The notes under the pieces are model-generated. The model was not told where the DNA came from, searched no databases, and saw nothing but the letters and a program-made list of their open reading frames with translations. The position numbers and the translations under genes were made by a program. Shown here piece by piece: positions 36,601 to 46,531 of a stretch of 64,000 nt of DNA. Source of the DNA: Haemonchus contortus (lineage: Eukaryota; Nematoda; Chromadorea; Rhabditida; Trichostrongylidae); NCBI GenBank assembly GCA_000469685.2, contig LS997564.1, positions 10,608,091 through 10,672,090 of the forward strand. The letters run 5' to 3'. The first letter of the stretch is position 1, and each line of letters begins with the position of its first letter.

Positions 36601-37169
36601 TGTTTTTCACTGTCGCTATGGGTCGAAACTGCATGCAGTTAGAATTTTGTGCTACTACAATCTCAACAATGTTATTCTCTCCTTTTTTTCATACTGTTAT
36701 TACAATGTTGTGATTTTATTGTTTTGCAATGCCCTTTGGCCAGCTGTTTGAATATTCAAAATACGCCCCATTATGAAAGGTTCGGTCTTTACAACGCCGT
36801 TCAACAATTCTACTTCTCGGTGTGAAGGTAGACAAAAAGGGGAGTTTTTGGGCTTCTATCAGGCCAGACATGGAAAGGTGGTCTTGAAATGATGAAGTCC
36901 AGCGAGGAAGGCAGAAGAAAGCGTCGAGTTAGAAGTTGCGATGGGCTCATAAAGGCTGCTGAGCGAAAGCAAAATACAAAAATGGTTGCCTTGAACGAGA
37001 ATCTCGATGGTCGAGAGGAAGAGTTCGTCTTTTAGTTGGCCAAAGCCCACCGCTGGGCTACTCAAAGCTTCGGAGTAGCGTATGCGTTGAGGACAACGGC
37101 GATGAAACTTTGAGAAGGCCTAATGAGGTCGAGAACACATGAAAAAGTAGTTCGATAGATATCAAAAGG
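33619..37169. other. No supported gene; one short hairpin
   Basis: AT-rich. A hairpin at 35820-35861 pairs AAAAAATAGGAGGAGCC with GGCTCCACCTATTTTTT. The tract 35865-35950 (TGGTTTTTTAATG ... ATGCAATTTCCACTTAA) resembles 56630-56705 (GGATTTCTTATGC ... ATGCAATTTCAACTTAA), so it is probably repeat-derived. No coding exon recognised. Confidence 0.35.
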
Positions 37170-38545
37170 AAAAATTCCACTCCGATTACATCTCTAAGGT
37201 AGAGGCAATGACGGGCTCCCTCGCACTGTGGACAGAGGATGAGGAGCGTAGGGCAATTGGAAAGATGAAGGCTGAAAAAGCAGCTGGTCCGGATATAGTC
37301 CCCATTGGAGGCATGGAAAGCGCTGGATTAGGTTGCTCACCCGATTCCTGAATACTGTGACTATTTAAGGAAGAATCGCAGATGGCTGGCTGGAGGGGGT
37401 CAGGTTGACTGCTCACTCGACGAAAATGCACGAGCGCTCAGTCGACTCAAAGGAACTCTTACGATCTTGCAGGAGCAGTGCGGCTCCACTGTGGCTTCAC
37501 AAAAAGGTCTGCAACGGAAGCTATGTTCACAGCTAGATAAGTGATGAAGATTTCGGAAAAAGCATAGACCCCGCTAATACCTTACTCGATCTGGAAAAGG
37601 TCTTCAACCGTCGCTCCGAACGATCTAGAACACCTGGTCTCCTTAGTCAAAGACATGGAGATGAGTCCGCGACAGCAATACGTACTCCATACAACCTGAC
37701 TGAAGCAATAGACGTCAGGGTTGGGCTACAACAGGGACCAGTTATAGGCCTGTTCCTCTTCTTACTAACAATGGATGCCATCAACTCCTGTATGGACCGT
37801 TGAAGATCATTCTTTACGCTGATGACATAGCACTGATAGCTGAGAGCACAGAAGAACTCCAGGACAACTAAAATGAGGAGATGCTGGTGAAGAATGGGCT
37901 TCCACTGAAGAAGACCAAGTTGCTCAGCTCTCGCGCAGTACACGGAGTCAACAGACGGTTTTGGGGAAACCCTCGAAAAAAAGTGGACTTCCAGTACCTG
38001 GGACTAGCTGCTGATTGTAGCGAGGACCAGGTTGTAAAAGCGCCGCATAGATGAAGTGGGGGAAATCTGCCGATATCCTCTGCGATGCAGTGAACCAGGA
38101 CGCTCAAAGGAAAAGTAAAAATGGCAATGGTGAGGTCCACGATGAGCTACGGTAGCGAGTGGTGGCGCATGAGTAAAAATCATGAGAGGCAGCTCCACTT
38201 TAATGAAATAGGAATGCTCAAGTACGCATGCGGTGGAACCAGACTGGACCGTATTAGGAAAAAAGACGTCAGAGCGTTTATGCGAACAGCCTCTGGCAGC
38301 TGAGTGTCCACAATGGTACGGGCACGTAGTGAGAAGACCACTGAGTCATCTTATAAGGGAGGCAATTGAGTTCGAAGCTCAAGGAAAGCGACCACGAGGA
38401 GCCCTCAAGAAGAGGTGGCAGAACATGATCAAGGAGTACTTGCCGAAGCTAGATGAACGGCAGAGGTAGCCGCAGATAGAAGTGGAGACAAGTGGCAAAA
38501 GTAATGGGCCCCAAGACGGCGCGGGATTAACGCTCGGAACAAGAA
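37170..38545 (+). mobile_element. Decayed LINE, reverse transcriptase part
   Basis: In order on the + strand, in different frames: GKMKAEKAAGPDIVPIGG (about 37258-37312), DLEKVFNRRS (about 37588-37617), DVRVGLQQGP and LFLLTMDAI (about 37708-37785), KIILYADDIALIAESTEELQ (37803-37862, catalytic YADD), MSYGSEWWRMSKNHERQL and CGGTRLDRIRKKDVRAF (38145-38280), then WYGHVVRR and GKRPRGALKKRWQNM (38310-38430). This is the same general type as the LINE at 58062-61266, with extra stops and frameshifts. No endonuclease part recognised. Confidence 0.85.
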
Positions 38546-38572
38546 GAAAAAGTGCATCATTATAAAGTAGCG

Positions 38573-38974
38573 TTACCGCAACCAGAAGCCCACGCAAGGA
38601 GAACAAACAAAGAACTTTTTCATGAACTGCATCATCAGGAACTCTGGTCTCCAGCTACATAATGAATTCATGGACAATAATGAATTCATTATGTCACTAC
38701 GAAGACCAGAGTCCTGGATGACGTGGGCCACGAGACATCCTCCTCCGTAATGAATTTGAAACGCGATTATCCAGCCTTTCATGACGATTTCGTGATGAGT
38801 GACATTTTCTGCATTAATAGACTTGTGATGCTTCGGCGGAGCATTTAGGCATTTCGTATCATAAAAAGGTAAATTCGTCGGACCGCAAAAATCTTTGATG
38901 ACCAGATTCGTCAGCAAATCAGCAGGATCAATTTTCTTTCTAAAGTCGTACTGTCTATGAAACCCTTTGAGCAT
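38573..38974 (-). CDS. Unrecognised 133-codon open frame
   Basis: An uninterrupted minus-strand frame from an ATG, longer than most non-transposon frames in this interval, with protein-like composition (LLTNLVIKDFCGPTNLPF, GWIIAFQIHYGGGC). I do not recognise a domain. Its 3' half contains a palindrome at about 38641-38715 (AACTCTGGTCTCC / AGACCAGAGTCCT around ATAATGAATTCAT), so part of it is repeat sequence. No upstream exon or conserved splice structure was found. It could be an unknown transposon protein fragment or a chance frame. Confidence 0.25.
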   Translation of the reverse strand: MLKGFHRQYDFRKKIDPADLLTNLVIKDFCGPTNLPFYDTKCLNAPPKHHKSINAENVTHHEIVMKGWIIAFQIHYGGGCLVAHVIQDSGLRSDIMNSLLSMNSLCSWRPEFLMMQFMKKFFVCSPCVGFWLR

Positions 38975-39432
38975 TAATTTTGGATTAGCTTAGGTTAGAC
39001 TAATTAGCCTCATCAGCTTCAAAGCATAAGGTTCTTGAAAGCTCATAAAGAATAATACGGTATATTCTAAACTGGGGACCCGGACATCCGAACTTCTTTC
39101 TTGAGACATCATCTTTTCATCATTCATTGGTTACGACAACCTACCCTCCTACGAAATACCCACAAAAAAATCTTTTTTCCCTACCTTGTTTTTGAATACA
39201 CCACAAAATCCCCATTTCCACCCCACCTGAGAGTTTACGGTATTTTTCAATTGTTCTCCCACTGGGTGACACAGAGCAAGCTTGAGGAGAATGCTTCACA
39301 ATGGACTACAATGGAGGGAAAAATTGACGGACGATTGAGATAGTCCTCTACCTCATATTTCCATTGTCTGCGGGAGTTTGAAAGTTTTTCGAATAACAAG
39401 TGGAAAATTGGGGTTGGGTGTGGTGCGTTAGG

Positions 39433-39650
39433 AACGAAATGGTCGCGCCGGGGTGAGAGGGGCGTCGCGCGCGAAGGAATGTAGCGGAATGCAGCAGTGG
39501 GTAAGAAATACAAGAACAAAAGTACTAATAGTAGAATTATGCATAAAATAATGATCGCATATCGATTGAGCTGTATGAAGAACGCTAGAGCTGTAATAAC
39601 GGCGAATGAGTGGTCCGCGACAGCCGCGTGCGGCGAATCGATTACCCAAA
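39433..39650. repeat. Dispersed repeat, copy 1
   Basis: CGAAATGGTCGCGCC ... CGAAGGAATGTAGCGGAATG ... AAGAACGCTAGAGCTGTAAT ... CGTGCGGCGAATCGATTACC. The same words in the same order occur at 44698-44920. The terminal portion occurs inverted at about 62424-62477. Confidence 0.8.
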
Positions 39651-40945
39651 ATCGTTCCTAATGCCCGTCTCCCGAGGTCCAGAGATATGGGGAACAAAAC
39701 GAGAATCTGAAATTTTGTCCTTAGAGAAACTCAAAACAACATTAGGCAATGTTAAACGTATTTCCTGGAGTAGAATTTGGAAAAACACTCTGCAATCAGG
39801 CTGGTTAACTGTGAGAAAGAATTTACGCAAAAGGTGGTACTGTAAGTGGGTCCTAACCGAAATCTGCGCTAATCAGCTCATTTGTGTAAAGTTGGTCTTT
39901 GAATAAGTAAAGGACTCTGTGAAGTTTGCTAAAGAGTGAAGAGATCTTCAACGACAGCGCGGAAACTGTAGTTGAGAGCACTTTGTACTTCAGATGTACA
40001 GGAAATAAAATAAAAATAGACAACAATCAAAAAACTGAAAAAAAAAACGAATTGTTAAGATAGGTGTTCATAGGACGAGGTAGATCCTCACCAGTTTTCA
40101 AGGGGGCTGTTTTTTTGAGGATACTTTCCCAAGTCCTATTGGGTACTATAGTGCTATTAGGCGGGCGCTCGTGATATACCAAGGAAAATTCCTCAAAAGA
40201 AATAATGTTTTTAAAAATCCAGTGAGAGACAGAAAAGATGTGCAATGAAAGAAAATCAGGATGAATGAAGAGGAATGTTGGAGGTTAAGCACGTTCATGA
40301 AACTTGCCCATCTATCCTTCCTGACCAGAAGACCATGCCCTTTCCCTTATTCTAAATTCCTACAAATCACAAGTAAAGCTGCTTTCTGAAATAACAACCG
40401 TATTAAGGGTTGTTATTTCAGAAAGGGTGGTGAGCAGATTTGGTGGGTTGAAGACTCAATCGTGACAATCGGTGCCGTAATGGTGCCAGTCATGTGTTAT
40501 ATACGTAATTCTAAGCTTCACCTAAGCTCCAACTAGTGATAATGTTCTATGGGAAGATTAGTTTTTCCTCGTGATCAGAGAGATTAGAAACGTCATCGAT
40601 GAAGCATGAATCATAAAGCCATTTGATGCTGTCTCAATGGAAAGTCGTGTCCTTTTAAAGTCCTGAAAGCGTGCGCACGGGCAATGTAATTTTCCATGTG
40701 ATTGTTTTAACACCCACGATGGTGAAAGCGTAGGGACGAATCGGAAATGAATTACAAGGTCGTCTGACGTTTGAAACGCACATCCCTAGAAAAGGAAGCC
40801 TGTCCATATGAGAAATCGAAATAATTTCGAGTAAGCTCGAAACTTTTAATTAGGATTACGGTCATCAGAAGTATTAGTCTGAACTATGACTCACTAAAAA
40901 CCTATTATTTTCATGTGCACTATTAGGTGTCACAAGACCGAACCT
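39651..40945. other. No supported gene; perfect short hairpin
   Basis: AT-rich. 40382-40425 is an 18-bp perfect inverted repeat, CTTTCTGAAATAACAACC / GGTTGTTATTTCAGAAAG, with an 8-base loop. No coding exon seen. Confidence 0.4.
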
Positions 40946-41452
40946 TCAAAAGGACAGTTCACGATTATTTTGGCATATCTAGCTCTAAATGAACAATGGA
41001 AGTGATAGTCCAAGATAGGGCAGAGGTGACGAAGAAAACTCGAAAATTGGCGTGTCTAGACATATATGAGGCTTTGAGAAAGAAGCGAAATCAGGGATTG
41101 GACGAGAATGTGACGATTAAAGCTGCATGGAAGAGGTTTTGGGGGAGATGTCCAATGTATGTGCCAATGCTTAACTACAGTTAGCTGCCAATGCATACCG
41201 CTGGGTGCAATGCGCTGTCTGGGTGCAAGGTGTGGGTCCCGGTGCGAGTGGTGCAACCTCTACAGCTTTTACAACGCTCAATAACTCGTCCGCCTTTGGG
41301 TGTACAGGTCAGCAAAGCCGGTTTTGGGGTCCTTATTTTGTCGTATTTGGACCCTTTCACCTTGCGACGCCTCTTTTGTAATCCTTGGGGTAACAGGATC
41401 GCCCAAGGGAGAAATCTCAGTAACCGTTTTCATCGTGAACTGTGCCCTTAAA
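40946..41452. mobile_element. MITE, 'CAGTTCACGATAATTTTGGG' family
   Basis: Left AAAGGACAGTTCACGATTAT, right CATCGTGAACTGTGCCCTT. Shared internal words: AATGGAAGTGATAGTCCAAG, ATATGAGGCTTTGAGAAAG, GGTGCAACCTCTACAGCTTT, GTACAGGTCAGCAAAGCCGG. Noncoding. Confidence 0.82.
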
Positions 41453-41503
41453 ACTCATGGACTTAATTTGATAAATGCAAATGTGCTCTTGAGAGTCATA
41501 GAC

Positions 41504-42029
41504 TTAAAGGCACTGTTCACGAAAAAATGGTTTCGGAAATTTGCACATGGTTTGAATTCGACGCCCCCTCTTATACCATTTGAGCAGGAATGAGGTCGGA
41601 AATGGTCTGGATAGGGCACTGGGTAAGGGGGAGAGTGAGCCATGGTCGCCCTCCGCCCCTCGCTAGGCTGACTACGAAATCTAATTGCCGTTCGCCACCT
41701 TCGCATTGGAGCGAAGTTGGTGAAAGTCGATAAGCTGGTTGGCAAATTGCCCGAGTCTGCCAGTCAGATTGTCAGGCAAATTGGGTGTGTTGTCTGCTAT
41801 TGCAGACATTGCGTCGCCTTCGTGCACTCACCCGAGCACTCCCTCAACCGCCGTTCTTCCAGTGTGAAACTCGTCCAACCTCCCTTTCCAGCTCTTTTTT
41901 GACCCTTTCTATTTCTTTTTGTTCATCGTTTTTTGCGCTTTTTTCGTTGTTATCGCTTTATTCTAGAGTAGTTCTATCAACTCCCGTCAAAAAAGAGTAC
42001 CCTAAATTTATCGTAAACGGTGCCTTTAA
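41504..42029. mobile_element. MITE with the same termini, different interior
   Basis: TTAAAGGCACTGTTCACGAA at the left and TTATCGTAAACGGTGCCTTTA at about 42008-42028 (written as two halves: TTATCGTAAACG and GTGCCTTTA). The interior lacks the words found in 40946-41452 and is GC-richer, so this is a second subfamily using the same ends. Confidence 0.7.
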
Positions 42030-44697
42030 TCTAATAAATGCAAAAGACCAGATTGAATAACTGGTGAATTTAAATGTAGATGGAGTCAAGTTACCTCAGA
42101 TTAGCAATGTAACGAATCAGGCCGTGCATCTAAAATAAACCGTAAAACAGCTGCTGTGAAGGTCAAAATTTCAGGTATAGTTGCTTCATTTGAATAGCAA
42201 CGCTTAGCGTACCAAGATATTGTGGTAGTCCCCTCCCCCTTTACATAGAAATTGTAGTCACTAACCCATGTCGGCCTCGTAAAATTCCAGAGAGGCAAGG
42301 AAGTGCTCTGGCGTCAAATTTGCCTGTGGTTTGAAATCGAAGGCTGATTTCTGGTGCAATTCATGATGAACCCACACTTACACCTGCTATCCTATTCCAG
42401 TTATGTCAAGCCTTCTCTCTTATGTTTCCCGTTCGAAAACTTCCATTGCGCTGATAGTGAGTCTTCGGTTCCATTTCAAAAAAGGTTTGTTTCTGACCAT
42501 TTCCCTAAGGCTCCCAACTATTTGTACATCATTATCAACTAGAGAATTGGGTATGCAACTTTAGTTCTAAACCCGCACATCCACTATGTATCTAGTATGC
42601 CTTAGATCAATCGGTTTGATGCCGACCTTACCGCCAGACTCAGCTGAACTAAATAATATCGACTAGAGAAAATAGAAATTTTGTTACACTCAATATAAGT
42701 AAAAATCTCTTTGTAAGGAAAAAAAAGTGCAAAGTTGAAAGTGCGAACATCAGAGAAAGATTTCGGTGAAGGAAAATTCAGAATGTGCAATCATAGTAAC
42801 AACAGTTATGAAGCTTCAAGAGAGGTCAGTAGCCCCCTAGTTGAGCGAGGACAATCAGAGGGAAACGACCCAGGTCAGAACTAAGGTTTTGAACCCCACT
42901 TTATAACCAAGTCCCCCTCCCTCGAAAAATAGCAGTGTTGCCCCTCCCTCCCTCCCCCAAAGACGTACAAGCATCACATACCACTCATCGACACAGTGTC
43001 AACCCCAGACGTTTTTGTGGCGTCACGGATGGAGATTTCAAAAATAATCTCTGCCCACGCGGTAATGAATCGACGTATGCTGCCAACGCAAACAAGGGAA
43101 AATTTATCAAAGAGATTGTCGGGAATTAAGCAATCCAATGCCGAGATTTGCTGAACAATCCCTGCAACTGAACCCCTTCATGAAATCTCACCTGAGATGG
43201 GCTTGGAAGATACTTGGTGGGCTCATGAACTCAAAAAGAAAACTAGTACGATATTCCAGCACGTACGATATCGCACTCGCTGGTGTGCACACGAGAAATA
43301 GGGCAATAATCAAGCACGTGCTTGCGAATTGTCAGCATGACATTTCATTGTTGACACCAAAACGATTAAGGTGCTCGATCAAGACTCTATTTACCTAATC
43401 AGAAATCACACACCTTCTTACTCGTGTGAGCCCTACCTTGGACGTTCTCTTCGCGATGCACGTGTGTAAGAAGAGTAAATGCCCATACGCTTGGCCCCAT
43501 AATTACTATAGCGCTACAGAAATAAAGATTCACTGCAGGAACCCACATATCACACTGACCACAGATGAAATAGAATGCAAAGAATGCAAGACTTCCTGAA
43601 CAACATATTTCATCCTACAGCATAACTTTCTTTAATCGTACATTACCCTAATCCTTTCTCATATGACGCATTGAAATGAATCTTGACGAGAAAACTTTCA
43701 GTACATAAAAATCCAGATTGACGGGTTGACCAGCCCAAATCCCATCTTCGACCTTTTCGTTTTAGACGGTGAAGCATTGGAAAAACATGTGCACAGAACC
43801 GCTTAGAACGGGCTTCAGGACAAGTTCCTATGAGGGTTTCAGCAGAGGGGAGTGGCTGGATTCGCGTTTGTAAGGATTCCGATTATGGATAGATAGTTCA
43901 GCCATTACATAGCTAAATATAGAGGAGACAGCCGGATATGTTATGCATAAACGCGTGGGTGATGGCCTTACATAAAAACCCCAGGGTAGCTTCCAGAAAA
44001 AATGTTTTGACAATGACTTCCCGCACAACCGACAGGTTGCTGCTGCCAGGACCACGTTTCAGCCTTTCTAGAGGTCCCACGACTTTCATGGCGATACGTT
44101 AAATAAATAATAAGGCTAATGATAGGCTAATGATAGAAGCGAGAATGTTGCAAGAAATATTTTTCGCAGAATGAAATGACCCCTAAGCCGATATACAGCC
44201 ACTGTCCTGGGACAAGTTATCCCACATTGCCATTTCTAGGCGAAAGAAGTGATGTTTGGTGTGGCGCTGAAGAATCAATTAACTAAAGACGAAGTTATTA
44301 ACAGCACATCGCAAAGGCAGACCTGCCTCAAAACAGCTAAGCTAGTAGTACTCAGAGTAACTGGGTGGGTGTGACTGCCTACAGCCGTCGACGTGGTCAA
44401 CTTGATTTTTTATAACGATAAATTTGTTTCCGTTCATTGAATAGGTACAGCTGATTCTGTGAACCACTACAGACATTAGTTCAAACGGAGTTAGGTAAAC
44501 AGAACATTGACACTGAAGTTTTTCGTTCTCATTTGTGACGTAGTAACAGCGTGGCTCACGTATTACTACTAACCTAATACACCTGCTCGGAAATTGAAAC
44601 ATGAATGTCTCGAACGTCACGCTCACGCGCAGACACCTACTGTGTGTTCCTGTGAAGATAGACTGAACTTCCGTTTAAGGCAAAGCAGTGTTCGCAC
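42030..44697. other. No supported gene
   Basis: AT-rich. The longest frame (43138-43398, +, 86 codons) has no recognised domain or splice context. Confidence 0.35.
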
Positions 44698-44920
44698 AGA
44701 AATGGTCGTTTCGCGGCGAGAGCGACGTCGCGCACGAAGGAATGTAGCAGAATGAAGCAGAAGCAACCCAGTGGGTAAGGAACTCAGAAACAAAAGAAGT
44801 AACAGCAGAGTCATGTCGAAAATAATAACTGCATAAAGATCGCGCTGCATGAAGAAGGCTAGAGCTGCAATAACGAGGCAACTAGTACGCGACTGTCGCG
44901 TGCGGCGAATGTAGTACACA
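44698..44920. repeat. Dispersed repeat, copy 2
   Basis: GAAATGGTCGTTTCGCGGCG ... CGAAGGAATGTAGCAGAATG ... GAAGGCTAGAGCTGCAATAA ... CGTGCGGCGAATGTAG. Colinear with 39433-39650. The reading frames over it are repeat artefacts. Confidence 0.8.
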
Positions 44921-45959
44921 GAACCGATGTGAAACCTTCTTTCTGAAGAGATCTCCTAACTCATCAGGACTAGACCAAACTTCAATCATATGTGCTCTTT
45001 TCGTGGATAGCTGATCATCGTGCAAATCTTGTTGATTTCTGTCTCCTAAAGGAGCAATCTCACTCAAACGCACCCTTTCGAAAGTACGTGTCGAAGATAT
45101 CAACCATGCAAAGAATCAGTAGGTAGCCTAATATGAATCAAAGGAGCACCATTTCTATCTGGCAAATAAGCCCTCCATGTGCTGAAGAATGGCAATGAAG
45201 CGGGTCCAACATCTTCTCCCCGAACACAGCGTCGCACTTGCGTATCAGAAATGCAATGGGAGATTTGGGCGCCCAATCTGTGAGTTAGGGAGTCCTTTAA
45301 TTATTTACAGCTGCTGATTACTTTCCTCAATCTCAATGCGGTCTTGATAGTTGACAAAGAGCAGTTATTTCGAATGATCAAGTCTAATAAACATAAGAAC
45401 AAAAAAAAAACAAAAAGAAAGAAGCAATAAAAACCAATCATAAAAGAAAGGCAGTCAACGAAGAGTATGGTGTTCTATAGATTGGCCGACGGTAATTGCA
45501 GTTTGAAGCCGCGCGACAACTGAAAAAGATTTGCGGCAAAGTATACGTGGGAAATCGGGAGACGTTCCGTCACCCCAAGGTAAGGAGAAGCTTCGTCGAG
45601 GAAAACAGGCTTTCCTCAATTAAACTTCCCTTTACACTGAGGAAAGCTTGTTTTTACTCAAACGCAAAAGTTGAAACTTCAGAACTATCGTAACCGGAGA
45701 ACGTCCGTTGCGCGCGTCCGTCGAAAGTGGGTCACCCCACCCAATCCGCGCGCGGCGCCCTCCAACTGAGGTCTTGACATGACATTACAGTACCATCAAG
45801 TGTCAGTGGAGCGAATGATTTGCATTTGCCCGTGTTATCTTCCCTTTGGCTGACTGCTGTGGACCAAGCGCAAATCGTATGCCCCACAGACAACTGCGAC
45901 GTTTGTCAAAGATCGCGGGCTGACGCGTCGCATGCGACGGCTGCGGCGTGACCTATGTA
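44921..45959. other. No supported gene; one imperfect inverted repeat
   Basis: About 45600-45657: GGAAAACAGGCTTTCCTCA pairs with TGAGGAAAGCTTGTTTTT around AATTAAACTTCCCTTTACAC. No coding exon recognised. Confidence 0.4.
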
Positions 45960-46529
45960 CAGGGGTGCCCAAAAAAAAAGAGACACCATGCATGGGGCCT
46001 AATCCAGGGCGGAATACGTCGCACCGATTGAAGCAGCAGAAGAATGTGATTGAGTAAATTGTACTAAAAATGTTGCTTGATGAAAGGAAGCAGGAACCCG
46101 TGTGGTTCCTATATCGGCATCAAAATATGAAGCCGTTTGCCATTGCGGACGCGCTCAAGACGACTTATGGGATATCGGTCGGCAACAAGCAGATAGCAAC
46201 TTTCTCAATCGAGTCGCTCACGAACAGATTTCTGGGCATCGTCGCTTAGGATCTGGAAGACCGCTGTTTTCCTGTAGCGCCGACAACTCCGCAATGGTCT
46301 ACGACGTCGTGGGGACGAGCCGATCTCGCCGACCTCAGACGACGTCAAATTTGCGTGGCAAAAACTTTCGATTTCGTCCGTGCGGAAGGCCACTGAAGAA
46401 TTACGTGATCGAGTACAATGTGTTCTTGATTTTGCGGGTGGTAATATTCAGTCAGGGTTTAATAAAGTTTGATTACATTGGTGGTACAAGCCGAGCAGTG
46501 AAAGTGTCTCTTTTTTTTGGGCACCCCTG
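45960..46529 (+). mobile_element. 570-bp Tc1/mariner-type element with decayed transposase
   Basis: Terminal inverted repeats CAGGGGTGCCCAAAAAAAAA ... and ... TTTTTTTTGGGCACCCCTG, each flanked by TA (45958-45959 and 46530-46531). Inside on the + strand is LLDERKQEPVWFLYRHQNMK (from 46071), then an AIADALKTTYGISVGNKQI helix-turn-helix-like segment, stopping at about 46250. A later fragment, VRKATEELRDRVQCVLDFAG, lies near 46380-46440. The full catalytic domain is absent, so it is nonautonomous. Confidence 0.88.
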
Positions 46530-46531
46530 TA

